Assembly (NCBI GenBank): GCA_030150795.1
Contig: JASLFF010000226.1
Location: 1-16,826, forward strand
Length of the DNA: 16,826 nucleotides
From: Terriglobales bacterium
GTDB lineage: Bacteria > Acidobacteriota > Terriglobia > Terriglobales > Gp1-AA117
Direction of reading: 5' to 3'
The notes beneath the pieces were generated by a model. The model saw only the letters and a list, made by a program, of their open reading frames with translations. It was not told where the DNA came from and made no database searches. Shown piece after piece: positions 1-6,182 of the stretch (the stretch's first letter is position 1; the number at the start of each line of letters is the position of its first letter). A program made the position numbers and the translations under genes.

Positions 1-337
1 GAAATGGAAAAGCTGAGTTACACTTTGTTGATCCGTACAAGCTGACCTGCTTATATTAGTTGGAATATTATGTTATTGTAAGTTTTTGATGCAGCAAGCG
101 CATTTCTTCCTGCTGCCATTCAATATTGTGGCAACTCCGCCTAGCAGCAGTCTCTTGAGTTGAGAATGTTGCGCAAGGCGGCTGAAAACTGAAACGAAAC
201 TGGCAAAATCTGGAATCATGGCCACGATCTGTCAAGCAATGAATTGCTGTTGTAATCCAGCCTCAGAGGACGTATCTGCTTTTACGTAGCTGGGTATTCC
301 ACAAAAAAGTCCGCATTTGGACTGGCTGGGTGAAACT
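1..337. other. Non-coding stretch upstream of the KamA-like gene
   Basis: I see no convincing gene, RNA gene or recognisable promoter here. The only structure is a short imperfect inverted repeat at about 91-115 (GCAGCAAG against CTTCCTGCTGC). It lacks a following T-run on either strand, so I do not call it a terminator. The KamA-like gene begins immediately after this stretch. Confidence 0.5.
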
Positions 338-1456
338 ATGAGCGAGAACATAACTAGACTGGAGCAGGTCCGGGAATTGAGCGAACAAGAGCACGCTGAA
401 CTCCGGCCGGTTGAACAGCATTTTGTATTTCGCAGTAATAGTTATTATCAGGGATTAATTAACTGGAACGATCCTCACGATCCAATTCGCAGGCTGGTGA
501 TTCCTGACCGAAGCGAGTTGCTGGAAGGCGGGAAACTGGATGCGTCTGAAGAAAACGCGTATACGAGAGTACCAGGCCTGCAACACAAATATCACGATAC
601 CGCCCTTCTGTTGGTCAATGACGTTTGCGGTGCGTATTGCCGGTTCTGTTTCCGCAAACGTCTCTTTCTCGACGATAACCATGAAGTTGTGAAAGACATC
701 TGGCCGGGGCTGCAATATATTGCGGAGCATTCCGAGATTACCAATGTCCTCCTCACTGGGGGCGATCCGCTGGTGTTCTCGGCCTTGAAATTAAAATCCA
801 TTCTTGAACGGATCAGGCGCATTGATCATGTGAAGATCATCCGAATCGGAACCAAGATGCCGGCTTTCGATCCGCAAAAACTCTATTCGGATGAGTTGCT
901 CATGGATGTACTCCGCGCATACAGCACACCGACAGCGAGAATTTACATCATGGCCCACTTTACGCATCCACGCGAACTGACGCCGGAAGCCTTCCGCTGC
1001 CTGGATGCTTTGCAGCGCGCAGGAGCAATGACGGTCAACCAGAACCCGATGATCGCCGGCATTAACGACGATCCGGCAGTGCTTGCAGACCTGCTCAGCA
1101 GGCTTTCCTTTGCCGGCGTCACTCCTTATTACGTTTTTCAATGCCGGCCCACCATGGGCAACAATGCATATAGCGTGCCGCTGGAAAAGGCTTGCCAGAT
1201 CTTTCAAAAGGCCCAGGCGCGTTGTTCCGGCTTAGCGAAACGCGCCCGCTTCGTCATGTCGCATGCTTCAGGCAAAATCGAGATCATCGCCGTGAAAGAC
1301 GGCTTTGTCTACATGAAATATATTCAGGCCTCTTCTCCCGAATATGAAGGGCGTTTTCTGGTCCTGCCATCCAACAAAAATGCACACTGGCTGGATGATT
1401 ATCAAGCGCAGCCAGGTGTTCCTTGTCAGGAGGCTTGCAATGCAGGAACAGTCTAA
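338..1456 (+). CDS. KamA-family radical SAM/PLP protein (lysine 2,3-aminomutase-like, substrate uncertain)
   Basis: This is a radical SAM enzyme of the KamA family, whose members move an amino group from the alpha to the beta carbon of an amino acid using a 4Fe-4S cluster, S-adenosylmethionine and PLP. Counting from ATG 338 (372 residues), the cluster motif CGAYCRFC gives C97, C101 and C104. A GGDP motif (LLTGGDPL) follows about 50 residues later. K313 in SHASGKIE sits where KamA enzymes carry the PLP lysine. The protein lacks the QCD aspartate and the DAPGGGGK loop aspartate that bind the lysine side-chain amine in lysine 2,3-aminomutase: it has QCRP (R270) and VMSHASGK instead. I therefore do not assign lysine as substrate. 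It is shorter than classical KamA (about 415 residues) and longer than EpmB. A TTG at 317 could add seven residues, but neither start has a strong ribosome binding site and ATG 338 is preferred. Its 3' end overlaps the relic aminotransferase by 17 nt, so the two were probably cotranscribed. Confidence 0.87.
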   Translation: MSENITRLEQVRELSEQEHAELRPVEQHFVFRSNSYYQGLINWNDPHDPIRRLVIPDRSELLEGGKLDASEENAYTRVPGLQHKYHDTALLLVNDVCGAYCRFCFRKRLFLDDNHEVVKDIWPGLQYIAEHSEITNVLLTGGDPLVFSALKLKSILERIRRIDHVKIIRIGTKMPAFDPQKLYSDELLMDVLRAYSTPTARIYIMAHFTHPRELTPEAFRCLDALQRAGAMTVNQNPMIAGINDDPAVLADLLSRLSFAGVTPYYVFQCRPTMGNNAYSVPLEKACQIFQKAQARCSGLAKRARFVMSHASGKIEIIAVKDGFVYMKYIQASSPEYEGRFLVLPSNKNAHWLDDYQAQPGVPCQEACNAGTV

Positions 1457-1690
1457 TATCCATCCCTGGAGTTTTTCGCGCCAGTATCCTGTGGCGGTTC
1501 GCACTAATGGCGTCTACATCTACGATGAACACGTAAACGCTATCTGGATGGGAGCGGCGGCGCGATAGCTGTCAATATCGGGCATTCAGTTCCCACGATA
1601 ATCGAAGACATCTCTCGCGTCCTGTCCACACTGGCATACGTTCATAACTCACATTTTCGTACAGGCGGAGATTTTATCGCTGCCAGGTAA
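1440..1690 (+). pseudogene. Relic of a class III (PLP) aminotransferase, frameshifted and truncated
   Basis: The reading starts at ATG 1440 behind a good ribosome binding site (AGGAGG, 1428-1433) and gives the typical N-terminus of a class III aminotransferase, with PVAVRTNGVYIYDEHVNA. One base is missing near 1540-1541. In the next frame the family sequence continues exactly as expected (YLDGSGGAIAVNIGHSVP, then LAYVHNSHFRTGGDF) to a TAA at 1688-1690. About 83 residues remain of a protein that is usually 420-460 long, and the PLP-lysine half is gone. Downstream DNA does not continue the family in any frame I could read. The overlap with the KamA-like gene suggests a former two-gene unit in amino-acid metabolism. 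The family call is firm; the original substrate cannot be read from the N-terminus. Confidence 0.8.
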
Positions 1691-1832
1691 GTGTTCCTCA
1701 TTTCCGCAGCCATTGCAAAACCGCGACTTGCAGGTGTGACAAACAGTTTTGACCTCTGTATCAACGTTCTGCGAAAGCAGCGCCTTCTTGCGTTGCTTCG
1801 TATGCTGGTCGGGTCTTGTGATCCTTTAATCC

Positions 1833-1864
1833 TTAGGCGGTTTTTTCAACCCGCCATTGCCTAA
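1833..1864. repeat. Bipartite inverted repeat (possible terminator or recombination scar)
   Basis: TTAGGC (1833-1838) is the exact reverse complement of GCCTAA (1859-1864). Inside it, GGCGG (1836-1840) can instead pair with CCGCC (1851-1855) around a T6CAAC loop, so two alternative stems are possible. It lies between the aminotransferase relic and the operon leader. No T-run follows the stem, so it is not a standard rho-independent terminator. Confidence 0.4.
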
Positions 1865-1959
1865 AACTATTCAATGCCAAAATGGGAATTCAGTTCTCGA
1901 ATCCATACGAATCTGGTTGACTGAAATTCCGCCCAAACCATAGAATTCGCGCATCGTTT

Positions 1960-1980
1960 CTCACACGAAAGGAGTGCGAG
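1960..1980 (+). promoter_or_regulatory. Hairpin with a Shine-Dalgarno loop before the MNRRAD mini-ORF
   Basis: CTCACAC (1960-1966) pairs with GTGCGAG (1974-1980) with one mismatch, closing a seven-base loop GAAAGGA that carries Shine-Dalgarno-like bases. ATG 1981 follows the stem directly. The arrangement matches the hairpin at 2125-2145, which frames the site of the first real operon gene. A regulatory role is inferred. Confidence 0.35.
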
Positions 1981-2001
1981 ATGAACCGACGAGCAGATTA
2001 G
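1981..2001 (+). CDS. Possible six-codon leader peptide (MNRRAD)
   Basis: ATG 1981 is preceded by AAGGAG and followed by five sense codons and a TAG. Its two adjacent arginine codons, and the hairpin-prone C-block/T-run/G-block just after it, resemble an attenuation leader upstream of a biosynthetic operon. It could equally be a relic start left after gene loss. No family can be assigned to six residues, so confidence is low. Confidence 0.2.
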   Translation: MNRRAD

Positions 2002-2124
2002 ACTTCTCCCCCATTTTTTTAGGGGACCAAACAATTCGCTTTTTCCCGTCAAACGATTTCTCGATTTTGAAAAAGAGTCTTCACAGCTTGCTGATAAACA
2101 GCCGGTTAGGTGAATTGACAGGAA

Positions 2125-2146
2125 GCGAGTCAAGGAGGTGCTCGCC
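2125..2146 (+). promoter_or_regulatory. Ribosome binding site hairpin of the BacA-like gene
   Basis: GCGAG (2125-2129) is complementary to CTCGC (2141-2145). The 11-base loop contains AAGGAGG (2132-2138), and ATG 2147 lies one base after the stem. This strong site decides the start at 2147 over the in-frame GTG at 2138, which lies inside the Shine-Dalgarno itself. Placing the site in the loop may present it constitutively or allow a loop-binding regulator; that is inference. Confidence 0.5.
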
Positions 2147-2881
2147 ATGAGAGTTCAATCGACCATAACCGGCTCAATATTAAAAGCGTTCCCTACCACC
2201 GCGGATCTCCCGCGAACAGACGCTGAACAGCGCGCGACACTTCGTTCAAAAGCAATCCGAGAGATCCGCTGCTTCGCTCTTGGTCCTCTGGGAACCAACA
2301 TGATTCAGGCCGCCCAGCGCTGGTACGAACGGATGGGAATCATAGATAAGGCTTCGATCATTCCATGTGAGACACCTGAAGATTCGCTCGCGTCCGCGGA
2401 AGCTGCAACTGGAGAAGCCGTACTAGCCCTATTCTGGACATGTGCGGTTTACGTTCACTTGAATGAGATGTTCTTTCGCAACGTGGATTGTTTACCTTTT
2501 CAGTTTCAACAGATCATGCCTCTGGACGAGATGCAGTTGGCATGTCGGCCCGAATTAGTACCAAAATCAGCCGAGGCAATACCGGAACATTGGCGCATCT
2601 CGACACACGCTTCACCGTCACCGCTAATCGCGCACCTTCCCGCCGACATCATTTCTGCAAATAGCAACGCCGCTGCGGCCAAAGATTGTGCATGCGGACT
2701 TACAGAGGCCTGTATTACGACCGAGACAGCCAGGCTCGAATACGGACTTGCTAAATTGTTCAGCTTCGGCTGCCCAGACATGGTCTTCTTTGGCGGCGTG
2801 ACAGCTAAAGGAGCTGCGCTTCTGCGGAACGTCTTCGCAGAAGTGGCTCCACGGTCCAGCCGTTCTCCATTCACCGGTTGA
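2147..2881 (+). CDS. BacA-like prephenate decarboxylase / prephenate dehydratase-fold protein
   Basis: This 244-residue protein has the prephenate dehydratase fold without chorismate mutase or ACT domains. Readable landmarks are GPLGT (46-50), ETPEDSL (75-81), ACRPELV (132-138), THASPSPL (153-160), ANSNAAAAKDCA (171-182) and TTETARLEYGL (191-201). Position by position they match BacA of the bacilysin pathway better than PheA, for example SHPSPINL, NSTSQAARK and TNELARQKYGL in BacA as I recall it. The catalytic TRF motif of true dehydratases is replaced by DMVFF (211-215), and BacA also lacks TRF. BacA, AerD and SalX decarboxylate prephenate without aromatising it, giving a dihydro-hydroxyphenylpyruvate used for anticapsin, the aeruginosin Choi unit or cyclohexenylalanine. 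I infer that role here. It is the first gene of a five-gene operon that ends in an aminotransferase. No BacB cupin or BacG reductase is in the window, so the downstream chemistry must differ or be encoded elsewhere. An atypical dehydratase remains possible. Confidence 0.72.
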   Translation: MRVQSTITGSILKAFPTTADLPRTDAEQRATLRSKAIREIRCFALGPLGTNMIQAAQRWYERMGIIDKASIIPCETPEDSLASAEAATGEAVLALFWTCAVYVHLNEMFFRNVDCLPFQFQQIMPLDEMQLACRPELVPKSAEAIPEHWRISTHASPSPLIAHLPADIISANSNAAAAKDCACGLTEACITTETARLEYGLAKLFSFGCPDMVFFGGVTAKGAALLRNVFAEVAPRSSRSPFTG

Positions 2882-2902
2882 ACAATAGAAGGAGAGAAAA
2901 CC

Positions 2903-3370
2903 ATGAGTGATTCGAATGCTGCTTCACCGGCGGTCGTGGACGCCACCCTGGCGGATCCACTGGCCCAGAGTCATCGGATAGCGATTGTTTTGGCACAGGA
3001 ATTAGATCGTGGAGCAACAGGTAATCGCTGTGCCGTCTTAGCGACGGGACTAACTGCCCTCCATCCCGAGATTGTCGGCAAGGATTTGAAGACAGCCGAT
3101 GGCGAATCTCTGCCCGGTTTTACAAAAGTGCCAATCACGGTCTTGACAACCAAAGGCCAGTCTCTACAAGAGATGGCCGGCCAAGCTCGCGCAGCCGGAT
3201 GCACAACTCTGGTCTTCTTGTCGCGCGCCCAAGGAATGCGGTCCTACGAAGCCTACCGTGAATCGGTGGCACAATCCCTGGCGAGCAATCTCGATGTAGA
3301 TGCCATGCTCATCTATGGCGTAAAGAAAAAAGTGGCTTCCATAACCGGAGCACTGCCCTGCCTGCGCTGA
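2903..3370 (+). CDS. DUF2000 family protein
   Basis: This 155-residue soluble protein starts 22 bases after the previous stop, behind a strong AAGGAGA site. The DUF2000 pattern is clear: RIAIVLAQELDRGATGNRCA (25-44), the stretch LTALHPEIVGKDL (50-62), ADGESLPGFTKVPITVL (65-81) and the end ITGALPCLR (147-155). Known members are small proteins with a peptidyl-tRNA hydrolase II-like fold and no established reaction. The first 24 residues look like an unstructured extension. Its position inside a biosynthetic operon, between a prephenate-processing enzyme and tailoring-type enzymes, suggests a metabolic rather than translational job, but no function can be read from the sequence. Confidence 0.78.
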   Translation: MSDSNAASPAVVDATLADPLAQSHRIAIVLAQELDRGATGNRCAVLATGLTALHPEIVGKDLKTADGESLPGFTKVPITVLTTKGQSLQEMAGQARAAGCTTLVFLSRAQGMRSYEAYRESVAQSLASNLDVDAMLIYGVKKKVASITGALPCLR

Positions 3371-3402
3371 CTGTGTGGTAGCGGGCTTGAAAGGAGCACA
3401 GC

Positions 3403-4179
3403 ATGGACGAAGTTCGAAACGGCTGGATATTCGTTCCCGAAGGCCCTGCGTGGATCGGAGCGGAAGTGCCCGGTGAAGGCCCGCCGCAATTGCTTTCCAT
3501 CCCATCCTTCTGGATCACGCGTTGCAAAATCACCAACCGCGAGTTTCTTGCGTTTGTTAGTGACGGGGGGTATTCACGCCCTGAATTTTGGGACGCGGAT
3601 GGTTTGCGATGGCTACGGGAGCGCAATGTTACTACTCCTGCGTTCTGGGACAATACTGCTTTCAATGACTTAGATAGGCCAGTGACAGGAGTGTCTTTCT
3701 ATGAAGCCATGGCCTATGCTTCTTGGGCAAAAGCGCGATTGCCATGGGAAACCGAGTGGGAAAAGGCGGCCCGAGGCGAAGATGGCCGGCCCTACCCATG
3801 GGGACATCAAGAGCCCGATAGCAACATGGCACATTTCGCGCCCGACTTCGTGCCTTTGAAATTTGAAACTGTCGGCGCAGAGGGTTGCCCAGATGGTGAC
3901 TCTCCCTACGGCTGCCGCCAAATGGCAGGCAATCTCTACGAATGGTGCCTTGACTTTTTTCACATGGACACGCCTGCGCGACGCTCAGCCACAAAATTGA
4001 CCGAGATTCGGCCATCAAGACGGAGATTATTGAAAGGAGGCGCGTGGACCACGGGATCTGACCGGCTTCGAGCTTCAGCGCGATGGTCTCAGCCGCCGGG
4101 AGTAAGAGACAACATTATGGGCATTCGCTTGGTATGCGACCACACTCGGCCAAGTGGCACCAAGGAGGATTCTCAATGA
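3403..4179 (+). CDS. SUMF1/EgtB/PvdO-type formylglycine-generating-enzyme fold protein
   Basis: This 258-residue protein spans a single FGE-sulfatase domain: FWITRCKITNREFLAFV (36-52), VSFYEAMAYASWAKARLPWE (97-116), EKAARG (120-125), SPYGCRQMAGNLYEWCLDFF (167-186), LKGGAWTTGSDRLRASAR (210-227) and GIRLVCD (240-246). No signal peptide is visible, so it should be cytoplasmic. True formylglycine-generating enzymes carry a copper-binding cysteine pair in the GGS/GGA segment (CHRSYC in human SUMF1); that segment here has no cysteine, so sulfatase activation is unlikely. The DinB-type iron-binding domain that EgtB needs for sulfoxide synthesis is also absent. A tailoring role of the PvdO kind, or a binding role, is the best inference. 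The start has a clear AAAGGAG site, and the stop overlaps the next gene by four bases (ATGA). Confidence 0.8.
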   Translation: MDEVRNGWIFVPEGPAWIGAEVPGEGPPQLLSIPSFWITRCKITNREFLAFVSDGGYSRPEFWDADGLRWLRERNVTTPAFWDNTAFNDLDRPVTGVSFYEAMAYASWAKARLPWETEWEKAARGEDGRPYPWGHQEPDSNMAHFAPDFVPLKFETVGAEGCPDGDSPYGCRQMAGNLYEWCLDFFHMDTPARRSATKLTEIRPSRRRLLKGGAWTTGSDRLRASARWSQPPGVRDNIMGIRLVCDHTRPSGTKEDSQ

Positions 4180-4781
4180 CACATGCTAAGCAGATCCCTA
4201 CCTTCTTTCACGAATACAAAGGCTGCGCCATACCTGAATTAGATACCGCCAGCTACCGATTGGTGGTGGAAGGGAAGGTTGAGAAGCGTTTGGAAATCAG
4301 TCTCTCCGAACTCGAACACATGGGTTCGGCGACTGAGATTGAGCGCCGATTCTACTGTGTCAATGGCTGGAGCCTGTCCGCTCGCTGGTTTGGAGTAGAG
4401 GTCCGCCATTTCCTCGAATTCGTCAGGCCAGCACCCGAAGCTCAATTCTTAAGGGCTACAAGCATAGGCGCATATGAGGACACGAGTAGTATCCGTGAAC
4501 TGGTGGACGGCCGAGCGATGCTCGTAACCCGTATGAATGGAGAACCATTGCCGCCCGAGCGGGGAAAACCTGTGCGCTTGATGCTTTTTGATCGATATCA
4601 GTTCAGGGGAGTCAAATCGCTAGCTAAGATTGAAATCGTAAGCGACTATCGTCCGGGCATGTGGGTCAAGTACGGTTACACTGACGCAACTATTCAACCC
4701 TTCCCGCATCTGGCAATCGAAACGGGAGAATGCTTGATGCCCGATCCTGAAGTTTTGAAACCTGAGGAACCGCCTAGCTGA
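4176..4781 (+). CDS. Cytoplasmic sulfite-oxidase-fold molybdopterin oxidoreductase
   Basis: This 201-residue protein is a compact oxidoreductase molybdopterin-binding domain (sulfite oxidase/MsrP family). C61 in FYCVNGWSL is the expected cysteine ligand of molybdenum, followed by the typical WFGVEVRHFLE (71-81). The pattern NGEPLPPERGKPVRLML (121-137) and YQFRGVKSLAKIEIV (141-155) is also typical of the family. There is no Tat or Sec signal and no membrane segment, unlike MsrP, so the enzyme should act in the cytoplasm. The start at 4176 has an AAGGAGG site (4162-4168), and its ATGA overlap with the preceding stop implies translational coupling. The redox substrate is unknown; the operon suggests a small molecule derived from the prephenate pathway. 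A molybdenum cofactor supply must come from outside this window. Confidence 0.82.
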   Translation: MTHAKQIPTFFHEYKGCAIPELDTASYRLVVEGKVEKRLEISLSELEHMGSATEIERRFYCVNGWSLSARWFGVEVRHFLEFVRPAPEAQFLRATSIGAYEDTSSIRELVDGRAMLVTRMNGEPLPPERGKPVRLMLFDRYQFRGVKSLAKIEIVSDYRPGMWVKYGYTDATIQPFPHLAIETGECLMPDPEVLKPEEPPS

Positions 4782-4807
4782 CGGCCACCATGGAAAAGAG
4801 GACGCGT

Positions 4808-5965
4808 ATGCCCAACACTGCTTCCCGTTTGGAAGCATTCAATGCATGTCGGATCCGCGAAATGACTCGGTTTGCCGAGCAACGAAAGGCAATCAATTTA
4901 GCCCAGGGTTTCCCGGACTTTGATCCACCGCACGAGCTGATTGCTGCTGCCCATCTTGCCTTAGACAGTGGATTCAATCAATACGCTTTGTCATGGGGTT
5001 CTCCCCGTTTGCGGGCCGCTCTAGCATTAAAGCAGGAAAGATTCATGGGGCTGGCCCTTGATCCAGACAGGCACATCACTATTACGTGCGGAGCAACGGA
5101 GGCCATGATGGCAGCCACGCTGACAGTTTGCGACCCTGGAGATAAAGTCATCGTGTTTTCGCCATTCTATGAGAACTATAGAGCTGATATAGCTCTTTCG
5201 GGCGCCGTTTCAGTGTGCGTCCAGTTATATCCGCCTGAATTCACATTTGACCCGCAAGAGCTGCGTAAAGCATTTCAGGCGGGAGCAAAGGCTTTGATTT
5301 TATGCAATCCATCAAACCCCACTGGGCGCGTTTTCACTCTTGAGGAATTGCGTGTTATCTGTGACCTGGCGCATGAATTTGATGCTTGGGTAATTACTGA
5401 TGAAGTATACGAGCATATCGTTTACCCTCCAAATCGACACACTTATGTGGCTTCCATGCCAGAAATGTTCAACCGCACTATCTCTTGCGGTTCATTTTCA
5501 AAGACATATTCGGTTACAGGGTGGCGTTTGGGATACGTAATCGCGGAAGAAGAAACCACCGCTGGTATCCGCAAAGTCCATGATTTCTTGACGGTCGGGG
5601 CCCCTGCTCCGCTACAGGAAGCGGCCACTTGTGCGCTGAGTTTTCCGGATGAGTACTACTCTCAGTTGGCCTCTGAGTATCAGCGTCGCCGAGATATCTT
5701 TACCGGCTGCCTCAACGAGCTTGGAGTGCCGTACATCTTACCGCAAGGTTCCTACTTTTGCTTGGCGGATATTGGCTCTTTTGATTTTGTGGATGACTTT
5801 GAGTTTTGTAATTGGCTGATCGAAGAAGCCGGAGTAGCTGCAGTGCCGGGTTCTGTTTTTTTTGACCAATCCATCACAAGGTTCGTCCGGTTTCACTTCA
5901 GCAAGCGTGAAGAAACGTTGCACGAGGCCGGACGGCGTCTGCTTAGTATTCGGCAAAAGGTCTAA
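4808..5965 (+). CDS. Class I/II PLP aminotransferase
   Basis: This fold-type I aminotransferase has 385 residues from ATG 4808. INLAQGFPDFDPP near the N-terminus is characteristic of the kynurenine/methionine aminotransferase group (YbdL-like). CNPSNPTGR is the cofactor/substrate loop, ITDEVYEHIVY contains the PLP-ring aspartate, and SFSKTYSVTGWRLGY holds the Schiff-base lysine (codon 5501-5503, K232). A C-terminal arginine segment (TRFVRFHFSK) fits the carboxylate-binding arginine. An in-frame ATG at 4790 would add six residues but lacks a ribosome binding site, whereas AGAGGA at 4797-4802 serves ATG 4808. As the last gene of the operon it is well placed to convert the 2-oxo acid made from prephenate into an amino acid, as BacF does in bacilysin synthesis. 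That pathway role is inferred; the enzyme class is secure. Confidence 0.88.
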   Translation: MPNTASRLEAFNACRIREMTRFAEQRKAINLAQGFPDFDPPHELIAAAHLALDSGFNQYALSWGSPRLRAALALKQERFMGLALDPDRHITITCGATEAMMAATLTVCDPGDKVIVFSPFYENYRADIALSGAVSVCVQLYPPEFTFDPQELRKAFQAGAKALILCNPSNPTGRVFTLEELRVICDLAHEFDAWVITDEVYEHIVYPPNRHTYVASMPEMFNRTISCGSFSKTYSVTGWRLGYVIAEEETTAGIRKVHDFLTVGAPAPLQEAATCALSFPDEYYSQLASEYQRRRDIFTGCLNELGVPYILPQGSYFCLADIGSFDFVDDFEFCNWLIEEAGVAAVPGSVFFDQSITRFVRFHFSKREETLHEAGRRLLSIRQKV

Positions 5966-6042
5966 CCATAGGCGACCGTAAGTGGGCGGAGAAACTCGTT
6001 CTTGACCTTATGAGATTCGATTTTGGTTATAAGATTCCAGGT

Positions 6043-6170
6043 ATGCCTGAACAAATTGCTTTATTGAGGGTTCCCGTTGTATCACCGTCCGATGTAAAAG
6101 CAGAAAGGAACGTTCTGCAAGAGGTTCTTGAGGAAGTCAACCGCGATTCTGCCCACGAGCGCGCTTTCAC
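6043..6170 (+). pseudogene. 5' fragment of a DUF4062-type gene
   Basis: The reading MPEQIALLRVPVVSPSDVKA followed by AERNVLQEVLEEVNRD and SAHERAF matches the N-terminal pattern of DUF4062 proteins (VSSPSDVxAERxxxxEVIEELNR). Only about 42 residues survive. After about 6170 the frame runs into the reverse complement of the NRPS relic and ends at 6246. DUF4062 domains usually head large multidomain proteins of uncertain, often signalling or defence-like, function. This copy cannot be functional. The family recognition is by eye. Confidence 0.55.
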
Positions 6171-6182
6171 TTGCACCTTTAA

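Larger units (their letters stand above)
1691..2146. other. Intergenic leader region before the five-gene operon
   Basis: No convincing protein gene is present on either strand. The stretch holds a bipartite inverted repeat (1833-1864), a mini-ORF with its own ribosome binding site (1981-2001), a C/G-block hairpin around a T-run (about 2006-2025), and a hairpin framing the ribosome binding site of the first operon gene (2125-2145). A TTGACA at 2115-2120 lies only 26 bases before the start codon, too close to act as a -35 box for that gene. This region should contain the operon promoter, but I cannot place it. Confidence 0.5.

Noticed and set aside
91..115. Rho-independent terminator for a gene to the left of the window
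   Set aside because: The stem is imperfect and no T-run follows it on either strand.
338..1456. Annotation as lysine 2,3-aminomutase (kamA) or EpmB
   Set aside because: The residues that bind the lysine amine are replaced, and the C-terminal region does not match EpmB as I know it. A family-level call is safer.
2115..2120. TTGACA as a -35 promoter box
   Set aside because: It is only 26 bases before the start codon at 2147, so a -10 box would fall on the ribosome binding site and start.
2506..2946. Minus-strand open frame of 146 codons over the BacA-like gene
   Set aside because: The plus frame has clear homology and a strong ribosome binding site; the minus frame is its shadow and resembles nothing.
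3403..4179. Annotation as a sulfatase-activating formylglycine-generating enzyme
   Set aside because: The active-site cysteine pair is missing, no sulfatase gene is nearby, and the family contains many non-FGE members.
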